Positions 19,266 through 29,404 of a stretch of 64,000 nucleotides of DNA are shown here, in pieces. How positions within the stretch are numbered: the first letter of the stretch is position 1; every line of letters begins with the position of its first letter. Position numbers and translations under genes: made by a program. The stretch covers positions 101,844 to 165,843 of the forward strand of contig CACIMN010000004.1 of assembly GCA_902587755.1 (NCBI GenBank), in the 5' to 3' direction. The notes beneath the pieces were generated by a model that was given only the letters and a program-made list of their open reading frames with translations, did no database searches and was not told where the DNA came from. This stretch comes from an uncultured Pelagibacteraceae bacterium. GTDB lineage: Bacteria > Pseudomonadota > Alphaproteobacteria > Pelagibacterales > Pelagibacteraceae.

Positions 19266-20146
19266 TATTTTTGACTATCTAACCAAACACTTGCTGCAGA
19301 TTTTGTAATATCTCTTATTCTAGCTATATAACCTGCTCTTTGTGCAACACTGATTGCACCTCTTGCATCTAAAATATTAAATACATGGCTGGCTTTTAAA
19401 CATTGATCATATGCTGGTAAAGAAATTTTTTTTTCTACCAAATCTTTTGCCTCGGATTCATACATTTCAAACATTTTAAATAGTGATTCTACATTCGCAT
19501 GTTCAAAATTATATGCTGAAAATTCTTTTTCAGCTTGATGAAAAACTTCGTGATATTTTACACCTTCATCATTCCATAATAAATCATAAACATTTTTCTC
19601 TTTTTGAGTGAACATACAGATTCTTTCTAAGCCATAAGTAATTTCAACTGATACAGGTTTGCAATCGAATCCAGCCATTTGTTGAAAATAAGTGAATTGA
19701 GTAATTTCCATTCCATCACACCATACTTCCCATCCCAACCCTGCAGCACCTAATGTTGGACTTTCCCAATCATCTTCAACAAACCTTATATCATGATCAT
19801 TATGGTCTATTCCTATAGTAGATAAACTATTTAGGTAAAGTTTTTTTATATTTTCAGGGGAAGGTTTAATTAAAACTTGAAATTGATAATAGTGTTGTAA
19901 CCTGTTTGGATTGTCTCCATATCTTCCATCTGTAGGTCTTCTTGATGGTTGTACGTAAGCTGCTTTCCATGGTTTATTTCCTAGAGATCTTAGAGTAGTA
20001 GCAGGATGAAAGGTTCCTGCACCAACCTCCATATCATAAGGCTGAAGAATAATGCATCCTTTTTTACTCCAAAATTTCTGGAGATTTAAAATTGTTTCTT
20101 GGAATGTTTGAATTTTTTTTTTTTCTTTTTTTGCTTTAGAAACCAT
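19265..20146 (-). CDS. glyQ: Glycyl-tRNA synthetase, alpha subunit
   Basis: Catalytic alpha chain (about 293 residues) of the heterotetrameric GlyRS, with class II motifs such as [35 protein letters not shown] and [19 protein letters not shown] take the ATG at 20146, which leaves an 11-base overlap with the upstream protease gene. An in-frame ATG 24 bases further upstream (20170) would give 301 residues and a 35-base overlap. Neither has an obvious ribosome-binding site; coupling to the upstream gene is likely. Confidence 0.95.
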   Translation of the reverse strand: MVSKAKKEKKKIQTFQETILNLQKFWSKKGCIILQPYDMEVGAGTFHPATTLRSLGNKPWKAAYVQPSRRPTDGRYGDNPNRLQHYYQFQVLIKPSPENIKKLYLNSLSTIGIDHNDHDIRFVEDDWESPTLGAAGLGWEVWCDGMEITQFTYFQQMAGFDCKPVSVEITYGLERICMFTQKEKNVYDLLWNDEGVKYHEVFHQAEKEFSAYNFEHANVESLFKMFEMYESEAKDLVEKKISLPAYDQCLKASHVFNILDARGAISVAQRAGYIARIRDITKSAASVWLDSQK

Positions 20147-20942
20147 ATCTTTGCCAAATTGATCTTTCATCTAAAATACTTGCTATTTGATCTACTTGAT
20201 TGCTAGATGAAGAAAGTTTTTGACTTAACCATCCTTTTGATTTTTCAAATTTTTTAATAATTACATCCTCACCAAATTTCTCTTTTAACACTTCGTGTGC
20301 ATTACCTATTCCATCAATCAATCCTAAATTTTTTGCTTTACTTCCTGACCAAAACTCACCTGAAAAAAGTTCGACATCGGATTTATTTAATTTTGATCCT
20401 CTACTTTTTTCAACAACATCGATAAAGTCTTTATGAAGATCTAATTGGATATTTTTTAATCTTTCAATATCCTCGTTTTTTTCCTCTAAAAATGGGTCAA
20501 GTGTGCTTTTGTTTTTACCTGCAGTATGAACTCTTCTTTCAACCCCAATTTTTTTTATCAACTCAGTAAATCCAAAAGAAGAATATATCACTCCTATAGA
20601 TCCAATTATTGAACTTGAATTTGCATAAATTTCATCCCCAGCACAAGAAATCAAATAACCTCCAGAGGCTGCAACATCTTCAGCGAATACAATAACTTTT
20701 TTTTTGTGTTTTTTTGCTTGTTGTCTAATAAAACTGTAGATTAAATGAGATTGAACTGGTGATCCACCAGGAGAATTGATTGATATAGCAACAGATGTTG
20801 CTTTTTTTAGAGAAAAAGCCTTTTTAATTAGTTCTTCTTGACCTGCAAAATCAATACCTTGTTTAAATTTTCCAGCGTTACCAATAACACCACTTAATTT
20901 TAAGTGAGCAACAATTTTTTTCTTTTTAAAAAAAGAGAACAT
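20136..20942 (-). CDS. Signal peptide peptidase A-like protease (family S49, short form)
   Basis: 268 residues, one S49 protease domain. The nucleophile is Ser93 in [10 protein letters not shown] and the likely general base is Lys145 in GKNKSTLDP. The oxyanion-region pattern SINSPGGSP lies at about 54-62. A clear N-terminal membrane helix is missing: the protein begins [20 protein letters not shown]. It may therefore be peripheral or cytoplasmic, unlike long SppA or SohB. It heads the run protease-glyQ-glyS-ppdK. Substrates are unknown; degradation of leftover signal peptides is the family role. Confidence 0.9.
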   Translation of the reverse strand: MFSFFKKKKIVAHLKLSGVIGNAGKFKQGIDFAGQEELIKKAFSLKKATSVAISINSPGGSPVQSHLIYSFIRQQAKKHKKKVIVFAEDVAASGGYLISCAGDEIYANSSSIIGSIGVIYSSFGFTELIKKIGVERRVHTAGKNKSTLDPFLEEKNEDIERLKNIQLDLHKDFIDVVEKSRGSKLNKSDVELFSGEFWSGSKAKNLGLIDGIGNAHEVLKEKFGEDVIIKKFEKSKGWLSQKLSSSSNQVDQIASILDERSIWQRYGF

Positions 20943-21056
20943 AGGTAAGTCTTATAGAATTATTTATTGAATATAAAGACTACTTATAATTGAAGAAACT
21001 GGTGCGTCAATTGATAAGTAATATATATAAACAAATTATACTAATTTAAAATTGTT

Positions 21057-22070
21057 ATGGGAACTGTTGTACAGCTTAAAAACCAGATAAATGATTCATA
21101 TTTTCAGCTTAAAGACTCTGTTGAAGAAAAACTGGTTTTAACCGAAGAAAAAATAAAATCAAAATTATCTAGTGACGTACAGCTGGTCCAAAAAATGACA
21201 GATTACCACATCGAGACAGGGGGTAAAAGATTAAGAGCTTTACTAACTTTAGGTAGTGCAAAATTATGTGGTTACTCAAAAGGCTCTAGAGATATAAATT
21301 TAGCTGCATGTGTTGAGTTGATTCACAGCGCAACATTAATGCATGATGATGTAATTGATGAAGGTACTGTTAGAAGAGGAAAAGAAACTTTAAATAAAGT
21401 TTGGAATAATCATTCATCGGTTTTAATTGGCGACTATTTATTGAGTAGATGTTTTGAGATGATGGTTGAAGATGGAAACTTAGAAGTACTAAAATTATTA
21501 TCTTCCACTTCATCTAAAATTGCTCAAGGTGAAGTTCTGCAACTTCAACACAAAGGTGAAGTTGATATGCTAGAGGAGACATATTTAAAAATAATCTCAG
21601 CTAAGACTGCTGAATTATTTGCAGCAGCAACTAAAGTTGGTGCAATTTTATCTGGTGTAGAAAATAAAGAAAAAGATGCTTTAGAATTTTACGGAAGAAA
21701 CTTGGGATTAACTTTTCAAATAGCAGATGATACACTTGATTATAACGCTGAACTGAAACTATTTGGTAAAAAGATTGGACAAGATTTTTTTGAAGGAAAA
21801 ATTACTTTACCAATAATCTTACTTTTTCAAAAACTAGTAGTTAATGAAAAAAAAATTCTATCAAGCATGTTTAACAAAGATTTAAGAACAAAAAACGACC
21901 TAAATAATGTTATTGCTCTTATTAATAAGTATAAAATAATCCAGGAATGCTACCATAAAGCTCAGCATTATATAAACTTAGCTTCAAATTCTCTAAGTGT
22001 ATTTAAAGACTCTAAAGAAAAAAATATTCTCAAAAGATTAACATCATTTAGTTTATCAAGAAATTTTTAA
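21057..22070 (+). CDS. ispB: Trans-polyprenyl diphosphate synthase (octaprenyl/decaprenyl type)
   Basis: 337-residue prenyl transferase that builds the long isoprenoid tail of ubiquinone. The first aspartate-rich motif is LMHDDVIDE (about 95-102), without the bulky residues expected of a short-chain enzyme just upstream. The second is FQIADDTLDY near 220. GGKRLRALL precedes the first motif. Chain length (C40 or C50) cannot be read from the sequence. It diverges from the S49 protease gene across 114 bases with no other feature, and its 3' end overlaps pdxH by 4 bases. Confidence 0.92.
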   Translation: MGTVVQLKNQINDSYFQLKDSVEEKLVLTEEKIKSKLSSDVQLVQKMTDYHIETGGKRLRALLTLGSAKLCGYSKGSRDINLAACVELIHSATLMHDDVIDEGTVRRGKETLNKVWNNHSSVLIGDYLLSRCFEMMVEDGNLEVLKLLSSTSSKIAQGEVLQLQHKGEVDMLEETYLKIISAKTAELFAAATKVGAILSGVENKEKDALEFYGRNLGLTFQIADDTLDYNAELKLFGKKIGQDFFEGKITLPIILLFQKLVVNEKKILSSMFNKDLRTKNDLNNVIALINKYKIIQECYHKAQHYINLASNSLSVFKDSKEKNILKRLTSFSLSRNF

Positions 22071-22693
22071 GGACTTAATAAAGACTTTATCCACTTCCCT
22101 GAGTTATCTTTATTGTATTTTAACCTCTCGTGGATTCTGTTCTCACCATCTAGCCAAAATTCAATACTATCTGGATATAAAATCCATCCAGACCAGTGAC
22201 TTGGTCTTGGTACATCTAATTTATTGCTATATTTTTTTTTGTAATCTTGTATAGATTTTAACAATTGTTCTCGAGAATTTAATTCTTCACTTTGCTTAGA
22301 AGCCCATGCTCCTATTCGACTTTCATACGCTCTAGATGAATAATATTCATCTGCGACCTTATCAGTAACTAATGACAACTTTCCATTAATTCTTATTTGT
22401 CTTAGGAGACTTTTCCAATGAAAACACATCGCAGCATGTGGATTTTCTTTTAATTCATTTCCCTTTTGACTGTTTAAATTTGTATAAAATACAAATCCAT
22501 CTTTGTTGAAATCTTTAAGTAAAACCATTCTTACTGAAGGAATATTGTTTTTATTTGATGTGGCCAAAGCAAGAGCGTTTGGATCATTTGGCTCAGTTTT
22601 CTTTGCTTCCTCCATCCATTCATGAAATAATTGAATTGGATCGTTTATATCAAGAAAGCAACTATTAAGACCTAAAGAGTTTTTTTGATTCAT
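22067..22693 (-). CDS. pdxH: Pyridoxine/pyridoxamine 5'-phosphate oxidase
   Basis: 208-residue FMN enzyme that makes pyridoxal 5'-phosphate. Conserved patterns include PNALALATSN...PSVRMVLLKDFNKDGFVFYTN, SQKGNELKENPHAAMCFHWK and the C-terminal RPSHWSGWILYPDSIEFW...RIHERL. Length is normal. It is convergent with ispB (4-base overlap) and diverges from aroC across 33 bases, so both promoters must fit there. Confidence 0.96.
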   Translation of the reverse strand: MNQKNSLGLNSCFLDINDPIQLFHEWMEEAKKTEPNDPNALALATSNKNNIPSVRMVLLKDFNKDGFVFYTNLNSQKGNELKENPHAAMCFHWKSLLRQIRINGKLSLVTDKVADEYYSSRAYESRIGAWASKQSEELNSREQLLKSIQDYKKKYSNKLDVPRPSHWSGWILYPDSIEFWLDGENRIHERLKYNKDNSGKWIKSLLSP

Positions 22694-22726
22694 AATTTTA
22701 ACAAAATAATCTATATAATATAAATA

Positions 22727-23809
22727 ATGTCATTTAATACTTTTGGAAAGCTATTTCGTTTCACAACTTGGGGAGAGTCACATGGGCCTGCAATTGGTTG
22801 TATTGTCGATGGTTGTCCTCCAAACATAAATCTTAAAGAGCAATATATTCAAATAGAATTGGACAAAAGAAAACCAGGACAATCTAAATTTACAACTCAG
22901 CGAAAAGAGGATGATAAAGTTCAAATATTGTCGGGAGTATTTGAGGGTAAAACCACAGGAACACCTATTTCTCTTATAATCTATAATAAAGATATGAGAT
23001 CCAAAGATTATAGTAATATTAAAGATAAGTTCAGACCAGGTCATGCAGATTTTACTTATTTTAAAAAATATGGAATTAGAGACTATAGAGGTGGTGGCAG
23101 ATCTTCTGCTAGAGAAACTGCAGCACGAGTTGCGGCCGGTGCAATAGCAAAAGTAGTACTTCAAAAAAAATTAGGTAAAAAATTTAATGTAATTGGTGCA
23201 GTAACTCAGCTAGGAATTCTTGGATGTGATACAAATCAATGGAACGATAAAGTAATTTCAAAAAATCCATTTTTTTGTCCTGATAAATCAATGATTAAAT
23301 TGTGGGAAAAATACTTGCTTAGTGTAAGAAAATCAGGATCCTCATGTGGAGCAGTGATTGAAATAAGAGCGAGAGGTATCCCAGTCGGTTTAGGTGCTCC
23401 AATTTATTCAAAATTGGATACTGACATTGCTTCAGGTCTAATGAGTATTAATGCAGTTAAAGGTGTAAATATTGGTGCAGGAATGAACTCAGCGCAATTA
23501 AGTGGAGAACAAAATTCAGACGAAATTTCATCAAAAGGAAATAAATTAAAATTCAATTCAAATAAAGCGGGTGGAATTCTTGGTGGAATTTCTACAGGCC
23601 AAGAAATTGTTGCATCTTTTGCTGTCAAACCAACTTCGTCAATTTTAACCAGTAGAAAAACTATAAATAAATTTGGAAAAAATACTTCAATATCTGTTAA
23701 AGGTAGACACGATCCTTGTGTAGGAATTAGAGCTGTACCAATTGGTGAAGCTATGATGAACTGTGTTTTACTTGACCACTACTTAATGAATAAAGCCCAG
23801 TGTAGTTAG
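22727..23809 (+). CDS. aroC: Chorismate synthase
   Basis: 360-residue FMN-dependent lyase making chorismate from EPSP, the last shared step to aromatic amino acids. The N-terminus [27 protein letters not shown] and [30 protein letters not shown] are diagnostic; [18 protein letters not shown] is near the end. Full length. Stands alone on the plus strand, its stop only 6 bases from the end of convergent dxs. Confidence 0.97.
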   Translation: MSFNTFGKLFRFTTWGESHGPAIGCIVDGCPPNINLKEQYIQIELDKRKPGQSKFTTQRKEDDKVQILSGVFEGKTTGTPISLIIYNKDMRSKDYSNIKDKFRPGHADFTYFKKYGIRDYRGGGRSSARETAARVAAGAIAKVVLQKKLGKKFNVIGAVTQLGILGCDTNQWNDKVISKNPFFCPDKSMIKLWEKYLLSVRKSGSSCGAVIEIRARGIPVGLGAPIYSKLDTDIASGLMSINAVKGVNIGAGMNSAQLSGEQNSDEISSKGNKLKFNSNKAGGILGGISTGQEIVASFAVKPTSSILTSRKTINKFGKNTSISVKGRHDPCVGIRAVPIGEAMMNCVLLDHYLMNKAQCS

Positions 23810-23815
23810 TTTAAA

Positions 23816-25732
23816 TTAATTTTTCACAACTCTTATTGTCTCCTTTTGAAACAAAATATCAGCAATTTTCTTAGAAATTTGAGAACTGTTTAATCCAGCT
23901 TTATCGTACATTTTTTTTGGATCATCTTGTTCAATAAATTCATCTGGTAAAGTCATTGATCTAAATTTTAAACCTTTGTCAAATACTCCTCTTTCAGCTA
24001 ATAAATTTTTAACATGAGAACCGAAACCACCTATTGATCCTTCTTCAACAGTTATCATAAGCTCATGTTCCTTAGCAGATTTTAATATAAGTTCTTCGTC
24101 TAAAGGCTTAGCAAATCTGGCATCTATCAAGGTTGTTGAAACGCCTTTTGTTTTTAATTCTTCTACAGCTAACTTACACTCCTCAAGTCGTGTTCCGAGG
24201 TTTAATACACAAACTTGTGTCCCTTGTTGAACGACTCTACCTTTGCCAATTTCAATTTTTTCATCTATTGATGGAAGATCAACACCTACTCCAGTTCCTC
24301 TTGGATATCTGATTGCAGAAGGTCTGTCATTTATATCTATTGAAGTATTTATCATTTTAACTAGTTCAGCTTCGTCACTTGCTGCCATTACTACAAAGTT
24401 AGGCAAAGTTGATAGGTAAGTTATATCAAATGAACCAGCATGTGTTGATCCATCAGCACCAACTAATCCTGCTCTATCTATCGCAAATCTAACTGGCAAA
24501 CTTTGGATGGCCACATCGTGGACAACTTGATCATATGCTCTCTGTAAAAATGTAGAATAAATTGCAGCATATGGTTTGTATCCTTCGGTTGCTAGACCGG
24601 CTGCAAAAGTCACGGCATGTTGTTCTGCAATTCCAACATCAAACATTCTATTTGGAAACTCCTTGCCAAAAATATCCATGCCAGTCCCTCCTGGCATCGC
24701 TGCTGTTATTCCTACTATTTTGCTATCTTTTTTGGCATGTTTAACTAATGTTTTAGCAAATACTTTCGTATACGCTGGAAGATTTGATTTACTCTTTACT
24801 TGTTCGCCAGTCTCAACATTAAATTTTGACACTCCATGATAATGATCATTTGCTTTTTCTGCATAAGAATAACCTTTTCCTTTTTGAGTTTTGATATGAA
24901 TCATTATTGGACCCTCATGTCTTGATTCTTTTGCATTTTTTAAAATTGGAACTAGGCTTGATAAATCATGACCATCTATAGGACCAGCATAATAAAAACC
25001 AAGTGAACTAAACAATGTACCTCCAGTAACTGCTGAACGAAAAAAATCCTCTGCTTTTCCTGCTTTGGCACTAAATCTTTTTGAAAATGCAGATGTAATT
25101 AATTTTAAAGTTTCCCTTAGACTAAAATATATTTTACCCGTAAATAATTTTGCCAAATAAGTTCTCATTGCTCCAACTGGTTTTGCAATTGACATGTCAT
25201 TATCATTTAAAATAACAATCATTTTTGTCTTAGATGCTCCAGCATTATTCATGGCTTCGTAAGCCATACCTGCACTAATTGCTCCATCGCCTATGACGGC
25301 TATTACATTGGAAGACTTATTTTCTAATTTATTTGCCTCAGCAATACCTAATGCTGATGAAATAGATGTTGAACTATGGGCTGCTCCAAATGGGTCATAC
25401 TCACTTTCAGATCTTTTTGTAAAACCTGATAAACCATCACCCTGTCGTAATGTTCTAATCTTATCTTTTCTTCCAGTTAAAATTTTATGAGGGTAAGATT
25501 GATGACCAACATCCCATATTAATTTATCATTTGGTGTGTCAAAAACATAATGAAGTGCAACTGTCAATTCAACCACTCCCAAACCAGCACCAAGGTGACC
25601 ACCTGTTTCTGAAACAGCACTTATCATTTCCTCCCTCACCTCATCTGCAACTTTTTGCAAATTATCTTCAGAAATTTTTCTTAAATCAGATGGAAAGTTG
25701 ATATCATTTAAAAATTGATAATTTTTTTTCAT
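23816..25732 (-). CDS. dxs: 1-deoxy-D-xylulose-5-phosphate synthase
   Basis: 638-residue thiamine-diphosphate enzyme that joins pyruvate and glyceraldehyde-3-phosphate, the entry to the MEP isoprenoid pathway. Motifs in order: [21 protein letters not shown] (N-terminal); the ThDP motif [18 protein letters not shown], with [24 protein letters not shown] in the second domain; [15 protein letters not shown]. Full length. It overlaps ispA by 4 bases, forming xseB-ispA-dxs, a conserved cluster that puts the MEP entry enzyme next to prenyl chain assembly. Confidence 0.97.
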   Translation of the reverse strand: MKKNYQFLNDINFPSDLRKISEDNLQKVADEVREEMISAVSETGGHLGAGLGVVELTVALHYVFDTPNDKLIWDVGHQSYPHKILTGRKDKIRTLRQGDGLSGFTKRSESEYDPFGAAHSSTSISSALGIAEANKLENKSSNVIAVIGDGAISAGMAYEAMNNAGASKTKMIVILNDNDMSIAKPVGAMRTYLAKLFTGKIYFSLRETLKLITSAFSKRFSAKAGKAEDFFRSAVTGGTLFSSLGFYYAGPIDGHDLSSLVPILKNAKESRHEGPIMIHIKTQKGKGYSYAEKANDHYHGVSKFNVETGEQVKSKSNLPAYTKVFAKTLVKHAKKDSKIVGITAAMPGGTGMDIFGKEFPNRMFDVGIAEQHAVTFAAGLATEGYKPYAAIYSTFLQRAYDQVVHDVAIQSLPVRFAIDRAGLVGADGSTHAGSFDITYLSTLPNFVVMAASDEAELVKMINTSIDINDRPSAIRYPRGTGVGVDLPSIDEKIEIGKGRVVQQGTQVCVLNLGTRLEECKLAVEELKTKGVSTTLIDARFAKPLDEELILKSAKEHELMITVEEGSIGGFGSHVKNLLAERGVFDKGLKFRSMTLPDEFIEQDDPKKMYDKAGLNSSQISKKIADILFQKETIRVVKN

Positions 25733-26601
25733 TTTTTTCTATTCAATATATAGTCCAATGTTTCATTTATTTTTTCAGATTTTGAACCGTATTTTTTTAA
25801 ATTCTTATTAATATCTTTTATTATCTTATCACAATACTTAACTGAGTCATCATAGCCTATTAAATTTATAAGTGTTGCTTTACCTTTTTTTTGATCTTTT
25901 CCTGTTTTTTTTCCTGCTTCCTTAGATTTGCTTTTCAAATCAATTAAATCGTCAGCTATTTGAAATAAAAGACCAATTTTTGATCCAATATTTTCAAAAA
26001 ATTTAATTTCTTGGATAGTTTTTTTCTTAATTATTGCTGGAGCCGCACAACAAAAACTAAACAACATTCCTGTTTTCTTTATTTCCATTTCTAAAATTTT
26101 ATTCCTTGATATTTTCTTTTTCTCATAGCTCAAATCTAAATATTGACCACCAGCTATTCCTAAATGACCTGAACATTCTGATAATTTTTTGATTAAGTTA
26201 ATTTTTATCTTTTCATTTAATTTCAATTTAGGACTTGATAAAATTTCAAAAGCTAAAGTTAGTAATGAATTTCCCGCTAGAACTGCTGTAGACTCACCAA
26301 ATTTAATATGAGTTGAAGGCTTCCCCCTTCTTATGTCGTCATCATCCATGCAGGGTAGATCGTCATGAATAAGTGAATAAGCATGAATGCATTCAACAGC
26401 TGATCCAACTATTATCAATGTTTTATAATCAATTGAAAATAATGACCCTAAGTCAATTAAGATTTTAGATCTTATTTTTTTTCCGCCTGGAAATAAACCA
26501 TACTTCATTGGTGACATTAACTGAGAATATTTCTGTGAATTAATATATTTTTTAAGAAATATATTTGTATCTTTGGCTATTTTATTAAGCTGTTTTTTCA
26601 T
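25729..26601 (-). CDS. ispA: Short-chain polyprenyl diphosphate synthase (farnesyl diphosphate synthase type)
   Basis: 290 residues. The first aspartate-rich motif is [17 protein letters not shown], with the two-residue insertion (DDxxxxD) typical of bacterial FPP/GGPP synthases. The second is [20 protein letters not shown] matches the IPP-binding region. It lies between xseB (17-base overlap) and dxs (4-base overlap), the standard position for ispA. Product length (C15 or C20) is inferred from family, not seen. Confidence 0.93.
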   Translation of the reverse strand: MKKQLNKIAKDTNIFLKKYINSQKYSQLMSPMKYGLFPGGKKIRSKILIDLGSLFSIDYKTLIIVGSAVECIHAYSLIHDDLPCMDDDDIRRGKPSTHIKFGESTAVLAGNSLLTLAFEILSSPKLKLNEKIKINLIKKLSECSGHLGIAGGQYLDLSYEKKKISRNKILEMEIKKTGMLFSFCCAAPAIIKKKTIQEIKFFENIGSKIGLLFQIADDLIDLKSKSKEAGKKTGKDQKKGKATLINLIGYDDSVKYCDKIIKDINKNLKKYGSKSEKINETLDYILNRKK

Positions 26602-26833
26602 TTTTTTTAGTTATCTCTTTAATCTTTTTATTCGTCTCTTCTCCAATAGATTTAAAATTTTTATGAAATTTCTTTTCAATGATATTATTTAATTTTAGAA
26701 GTTCTTGATAACTGTCAACTGAATTGTTTAAATCGTCTTCCTTCTCTAGAGACTCTATAATCTTATTTGCTTTTTCTGTAAGCTCCTCAACTGAGTACTG
26801 ATCATAATCAAGTGGTAATATTTTATCTTTCAT
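26585..26833 (-). CDS. xseB: Exodeoxyribonuclease VII small subunit
   Basis: 82-residue helical protein. The pattern SVEELTEKANKIIESLEKEDDLNNSVDSYQEL matches XseB, which binds in several copies to the large subunit XseA to form the exonuclease. Position at the head of xseB-ispA-dxs supports the call. XseA is not in this window. Only 20 bases separate its start from the divergent tsaC start. Confidence 0.85.
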   Translation of the reverse strand: MKDKILPLDYDQYSVEELTEKANKIIESLEKEDDLNNSVDSYQELLKLNNIIEKKFHKNFKSIGEETNKKIKEITKKNEKTA

Positions 26834-26853
26834 ATAATAATAATTATTAATAC

Positions 26854-27789
26854 ATGAAAATTATTCAATCAAATATCAAAAAAGCAAAAAAATATTTAGA
26901 TAATAATCATTGTGTTGCAGTACCAACAGAAACTGTTTATGGGCTGGCTGCAAACGCATACTCGAATAGTGCTGTTAAGAAAATATTTAGTCTTAAAAAA
27001 AGACCGTTAAAAAATCCACTTATTGTTCATTATTATGATATCGAAAGACTTATGGAGGACTGTGATATCAATGATAATTTAGTAAAACTTTACAAAAAAT
27101 TTTCTCCAGGCCCAATAACTTATGTTTTGAAATTAAAAAATAACTCAAAAATATCAAAATTTGTCACCAATAAAAAAAAAAGTATTGCTGTTCGTTTTCC
27201 TAATCATAAATTGTTTAGAAATTTATTAAAAAATTTAGATTATCCAGTAGCTGCGCCTAGTGCAAATATATCATCAAGATTAAGCTCAGTTAAACCATCT
27301 GATGTAAAAGAAGAATTTGGTTCAAAAATTAAATATATATTAAATGGAGGAAAAAGTAAAATTGGAGTTGAGTCCACAATATTAAATCTTTTAGAAAAAC
27401 CATCACTTTTAAGATATGGGGGCTTAGATACTAAAAAAATTGAAAATGTTTTAAATAAAAAATTATTAATTAACATAAATTCAAAAAAAAAATTATCACC
27501 TGGTTTATTTCCGCTGCATTACTCACCTGGAATACCTTTAAGAGTCAATGCTAAAAAACCAAAAAAAGATGAGGCTTATTTATTAATAAAAAAAAGAAAA
27601 TCAAAATTAAAAAATTATTATTATTTATCCAAAGTAAAAAATATAAAGGAGGCTGCAAAAAATTTATATTCAACTTTAAGAAAAATTAAAAACGATGGTT
27701 TTAAAAAGATTGCAGTCGAAACAATACCAAACAAAGGTCTTGGCAAAACAATTAACGATAGATTAAAGAGGGCCTCTAAATATAAATGA
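26854..27789 (+). CDS. L-threonylcarbamoyladenylate synthase (Sua5/TsaC type)
   Basis: 311-residue enzyme making threonylcarbamoyl-AMP for the t6A37 tRNA modification. The YrdC domain has NHCVAVPTETVYGLAANAYS, KKRPLKNPLIVHY, SPGPITYVLKLK and APSANISSRLS. A C-terminal Sua5 domain follows the linker LSPGLFPLHYSPGIPL, making this the long form. It overlaps the next gene by 4 bases (ATGA). Confidence 0.94.
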   Translation: MKIIQSNIKKAKKYLDNNHCVAVPTETVYGLAANAYSNSAVKKIFSLKKRPLKNPLIVHYYDIERLMEDCDINDNLVKLYKKFSPGPITYVLKLKNNSKISKFVTNKKKSIAVRFPNHKLFRNLLKNLDYPVAAPSANISSRLSSVKPSDVKEEFGSKIKYILNGGKSKIGVESTILNLLEKPSLLRYGGLDTKKIENVLNKKLLININSKKKLSPGLFPLHYSPGIPLRVNAKKPKKDEAYLLIKKRKSKLKNYYYLSKVKNIKEAAKNLYSTLRKIKNDGFKKIAVETIPNKGLGKTINDRLKRASKYK

Positions 27790-28508
27790 AAAATTCTATT
27801 GAAGTAATCAATCTATCAAAAAAATATAAAGATAAAGAAGCAGTAACTAATATAAATTTCAAAATTAATGAAAATGAAATAGTTGGTTTATTGGGACCTA
27901 ATGGGTGTGGAAAAACTACAACTATTGGAATGATTTTAGGATTGTTAAAACCAAGTAGTGGTGAGGTTTTAATCAACGGAGAGAATATTGAAAAAAATAA
28001 AATTTCGCTTCTCCATAAAATGAATTTTATTTCACCTTACATCGAATTACCCAAAAAACTTAAGGTTAAACAAAATTTAATTGTCTATGGAAAGTTATAT
28101 AACATTCAAAATTTAAATGATCGAATAGATCACCTTGTGAATAAACTTAGGTTAACAGAACTTTTAAACAAAATTACTGGAGAACTATCTTCTGGACAAA
28201 AAAATAGGGTAAGCCTTGCTAAAGCTTTAATAAATGACCCCACAGTACTTTTGTTAGATGAACCTACTGCTTCATTAGACCCTGAAACAGGAGATTTTGT
28301 AAGATCTTTTTTGGAAGATTATAAGAAGGAAAAAAAAATATCAGTTTTACTTGCCTCACATAATATGGAAGAAGTGAAAAGATTATGCAGTTCTGTTCTT
28401 ATGATGAAAGGTGGTTTAATAGTAGATAGAGGAACTCCTGAAGAGTTAATTGTAAAATATGGAAGAAAAAATTTAGAAGAAGTATTTTTAGAAATTGTGA
28501 GAAAATAA
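27786..28508 (+). CDS. ABC transporter ATP-binding protein (ABC-2 exporter type)
   Basis: 240-residue ATPase. Walker A GPNGCGKTT is at about residues 37-45, signature LSSGQKNRVSLAKAL near 137, Walker B VLLLDEPTASLDPE near 157, and the switch histidine lies in LLASHNMEEV. It overlaps tsaC by 4 bases and is followed after 2 bases by a matching ABC-2 permease, so the two form one exporter. Substrate unknown; NodI/drug-type and polysaccharide exporters share this architecture. Confidence 0.92.
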   Translation: MKNSIEVINLSKKYKDKEAVTNINFKINENEIVGLLGPNGCGKTTTIGMILGLLKPSSGEVLINGENIEKNKISLLHKMNFISPYIELPKKLKVKQNLIVYGKLYNIQNLNDRIDHLVNKLRLTELLNKITGELSSGQKNRVSLAKALINDPTVLLLDEPTASLDPETGDFVRSFLEDYKKEKKISVLLASHNMEEVKRLCSSVLMMKGGLIVDRGTPEELIVKYGRKNLEEVFLEIVRK

Positions 28509-28510
28509 AA

Positions 28511-29302
28511 ATGAATTTAATTAGAATTTATGGTCTTTTTTTAAGACACTTTTATTTAATAACCAGATCTTTTCCAAGAATATTAGATTTAATTTATTGG
28601 CCTTCAATTCAAATTACTCTTTGGGGATTTATTTCTAATTTTTTTGCAGCACACAGTACTTATTATAGTGGTGCAGTAGGAGTTATTCTTTCATGTGCAA
28701 TTCTTTATGATTTTTTATTCAGAACTAGTATTGGTTTTAATATGTTATTTTTGGAGGAAATTTGGAGTAGAAATTTTACAAATCTATTTATCGCTCCTAT
28801 GAAAATTAGTGAGATAATTATCTCTTTAGTTTTAACAGCTTTAATTAGGGCTTTAATTGGTTTAATACCTGCAATATTGTTAACTTCTCCGTTGTTTGGA
28901 ATTTCATTATTAAAACTTGGTCTTCCTTTGGCTTTTCTTTTCTTAAGTTTATATTTATTTGGAATTACGCTTGGTCTACTTGTGTCAGCAGGATTGCTAA
29001 GATTTGGTCCATCTTTTGAAAATATTGCATGGTCAACAATGTTTTTGTTAGCACCTTTTGGCTGTATATACTACCCAGTTGAAATATTACCAGAAATATT
29101 CCAATCAATCGCTTTCGCATTGCCATTAGTATATATTTTTGAGGAGACTAGAAATATTTTAGTTAATGGAACGGTCAATTATGAAAATATAATAAATGCA
29201 GTCTATCTTAATGGGTTTTATTTAATTTTATCAATATCCGTATTTTATTACTCTTTCGATAAAGCAAGAGAAAAAGGAACTTTGATAAACATGGGAGAAT
29301 AA
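28511..29302 (+). CDS. ABC-2 type transporter permease
   Basis: 263-residue membrane protein with about six hydrophobic segments, matching ABC-2 permeases such as NodJ. The central region has the usual LWSTMFLLAPFG-like pattern (here IAWSTMFLLAPFGCIYYPVEILPEIFQSIAFALPL). It is encoded directly after its ATPase. Its end is 2 bases from the 3' end of the opposing tRNA-Arg gene. Substrate cannot be inferred. Confidence 0.9.
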   Translation: MNLIRIYGLFLRHFYLITRSFPRILDLIYWPSIQITLWGFISNFFAAHSTYYSGAVGVILSCAILYDFLFRTSIGFNMLFLEEIWSRNFTNLFIAPMKISEIIISLVLTALIRALIGLIPAILLTSPLFGISLLKLGLPLAFLFLSLYLFGITLGLLVSAGLLRFGPSFENIAWSTMFLLAPFGCIYYPVEILPEIFQSIAFALPLVYIFEETRNILVNGTVNYENIINAVYLNGFYLILSISVFYYSFDKAREKGTLINMGE

Positions 29303-29304
29303 AT

Positions 29305-29381
29305 TGGTGCGCCTGCTAGGAGTCGAACCCAGAACCTCCTGATCCGAAGTCAGGCGCTCTATCCAGTTGAGCTACAAGCGC
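29305..29381 (-). tRNA. tRNA-Arg (anticodon UCG)
   Basis: 77-base cloverleaf on the minus strand with encoded CCA (29305-29307). Acceptor arms GCGCTTG and CAGGCGC pair with one G-U; discriminator is A. The D-arm contains the usual TAGCTCAACTGGATAGAGC; anticodon stem CCTGA/TCAGG encloses loop CTTCGGA, giving anticodon TCG; the T-loop is TTCGACT. It would read CGA and related Arg codons. Confidence 0.95.
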
Positions 29382-29404
29382 ATATGGTATTAATATTATA
29401 TTTT

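Noticed and set aside
20100..20135. Poly-A/T runs near 20110 as a terminator
   Set aside because: They lie inside the glyQ coding sequence (lysine codons near its N-terminus) and have no adjoining stem.
22778..23164. 128-codon open frame antisense to aroC
   Set aside because: It lies wholly opposite strongly conserved chorismate synthase sequence, and its translation is a Cys/Ser/Phe-rich shadow without motifs.
27970..29302. ABC-2 exporter pair as part of a polysaccharide export locus
   Set aside because: The pair sits between tsaC and tRNA-Arg with no glycan genes nearby; the substrate is left open.
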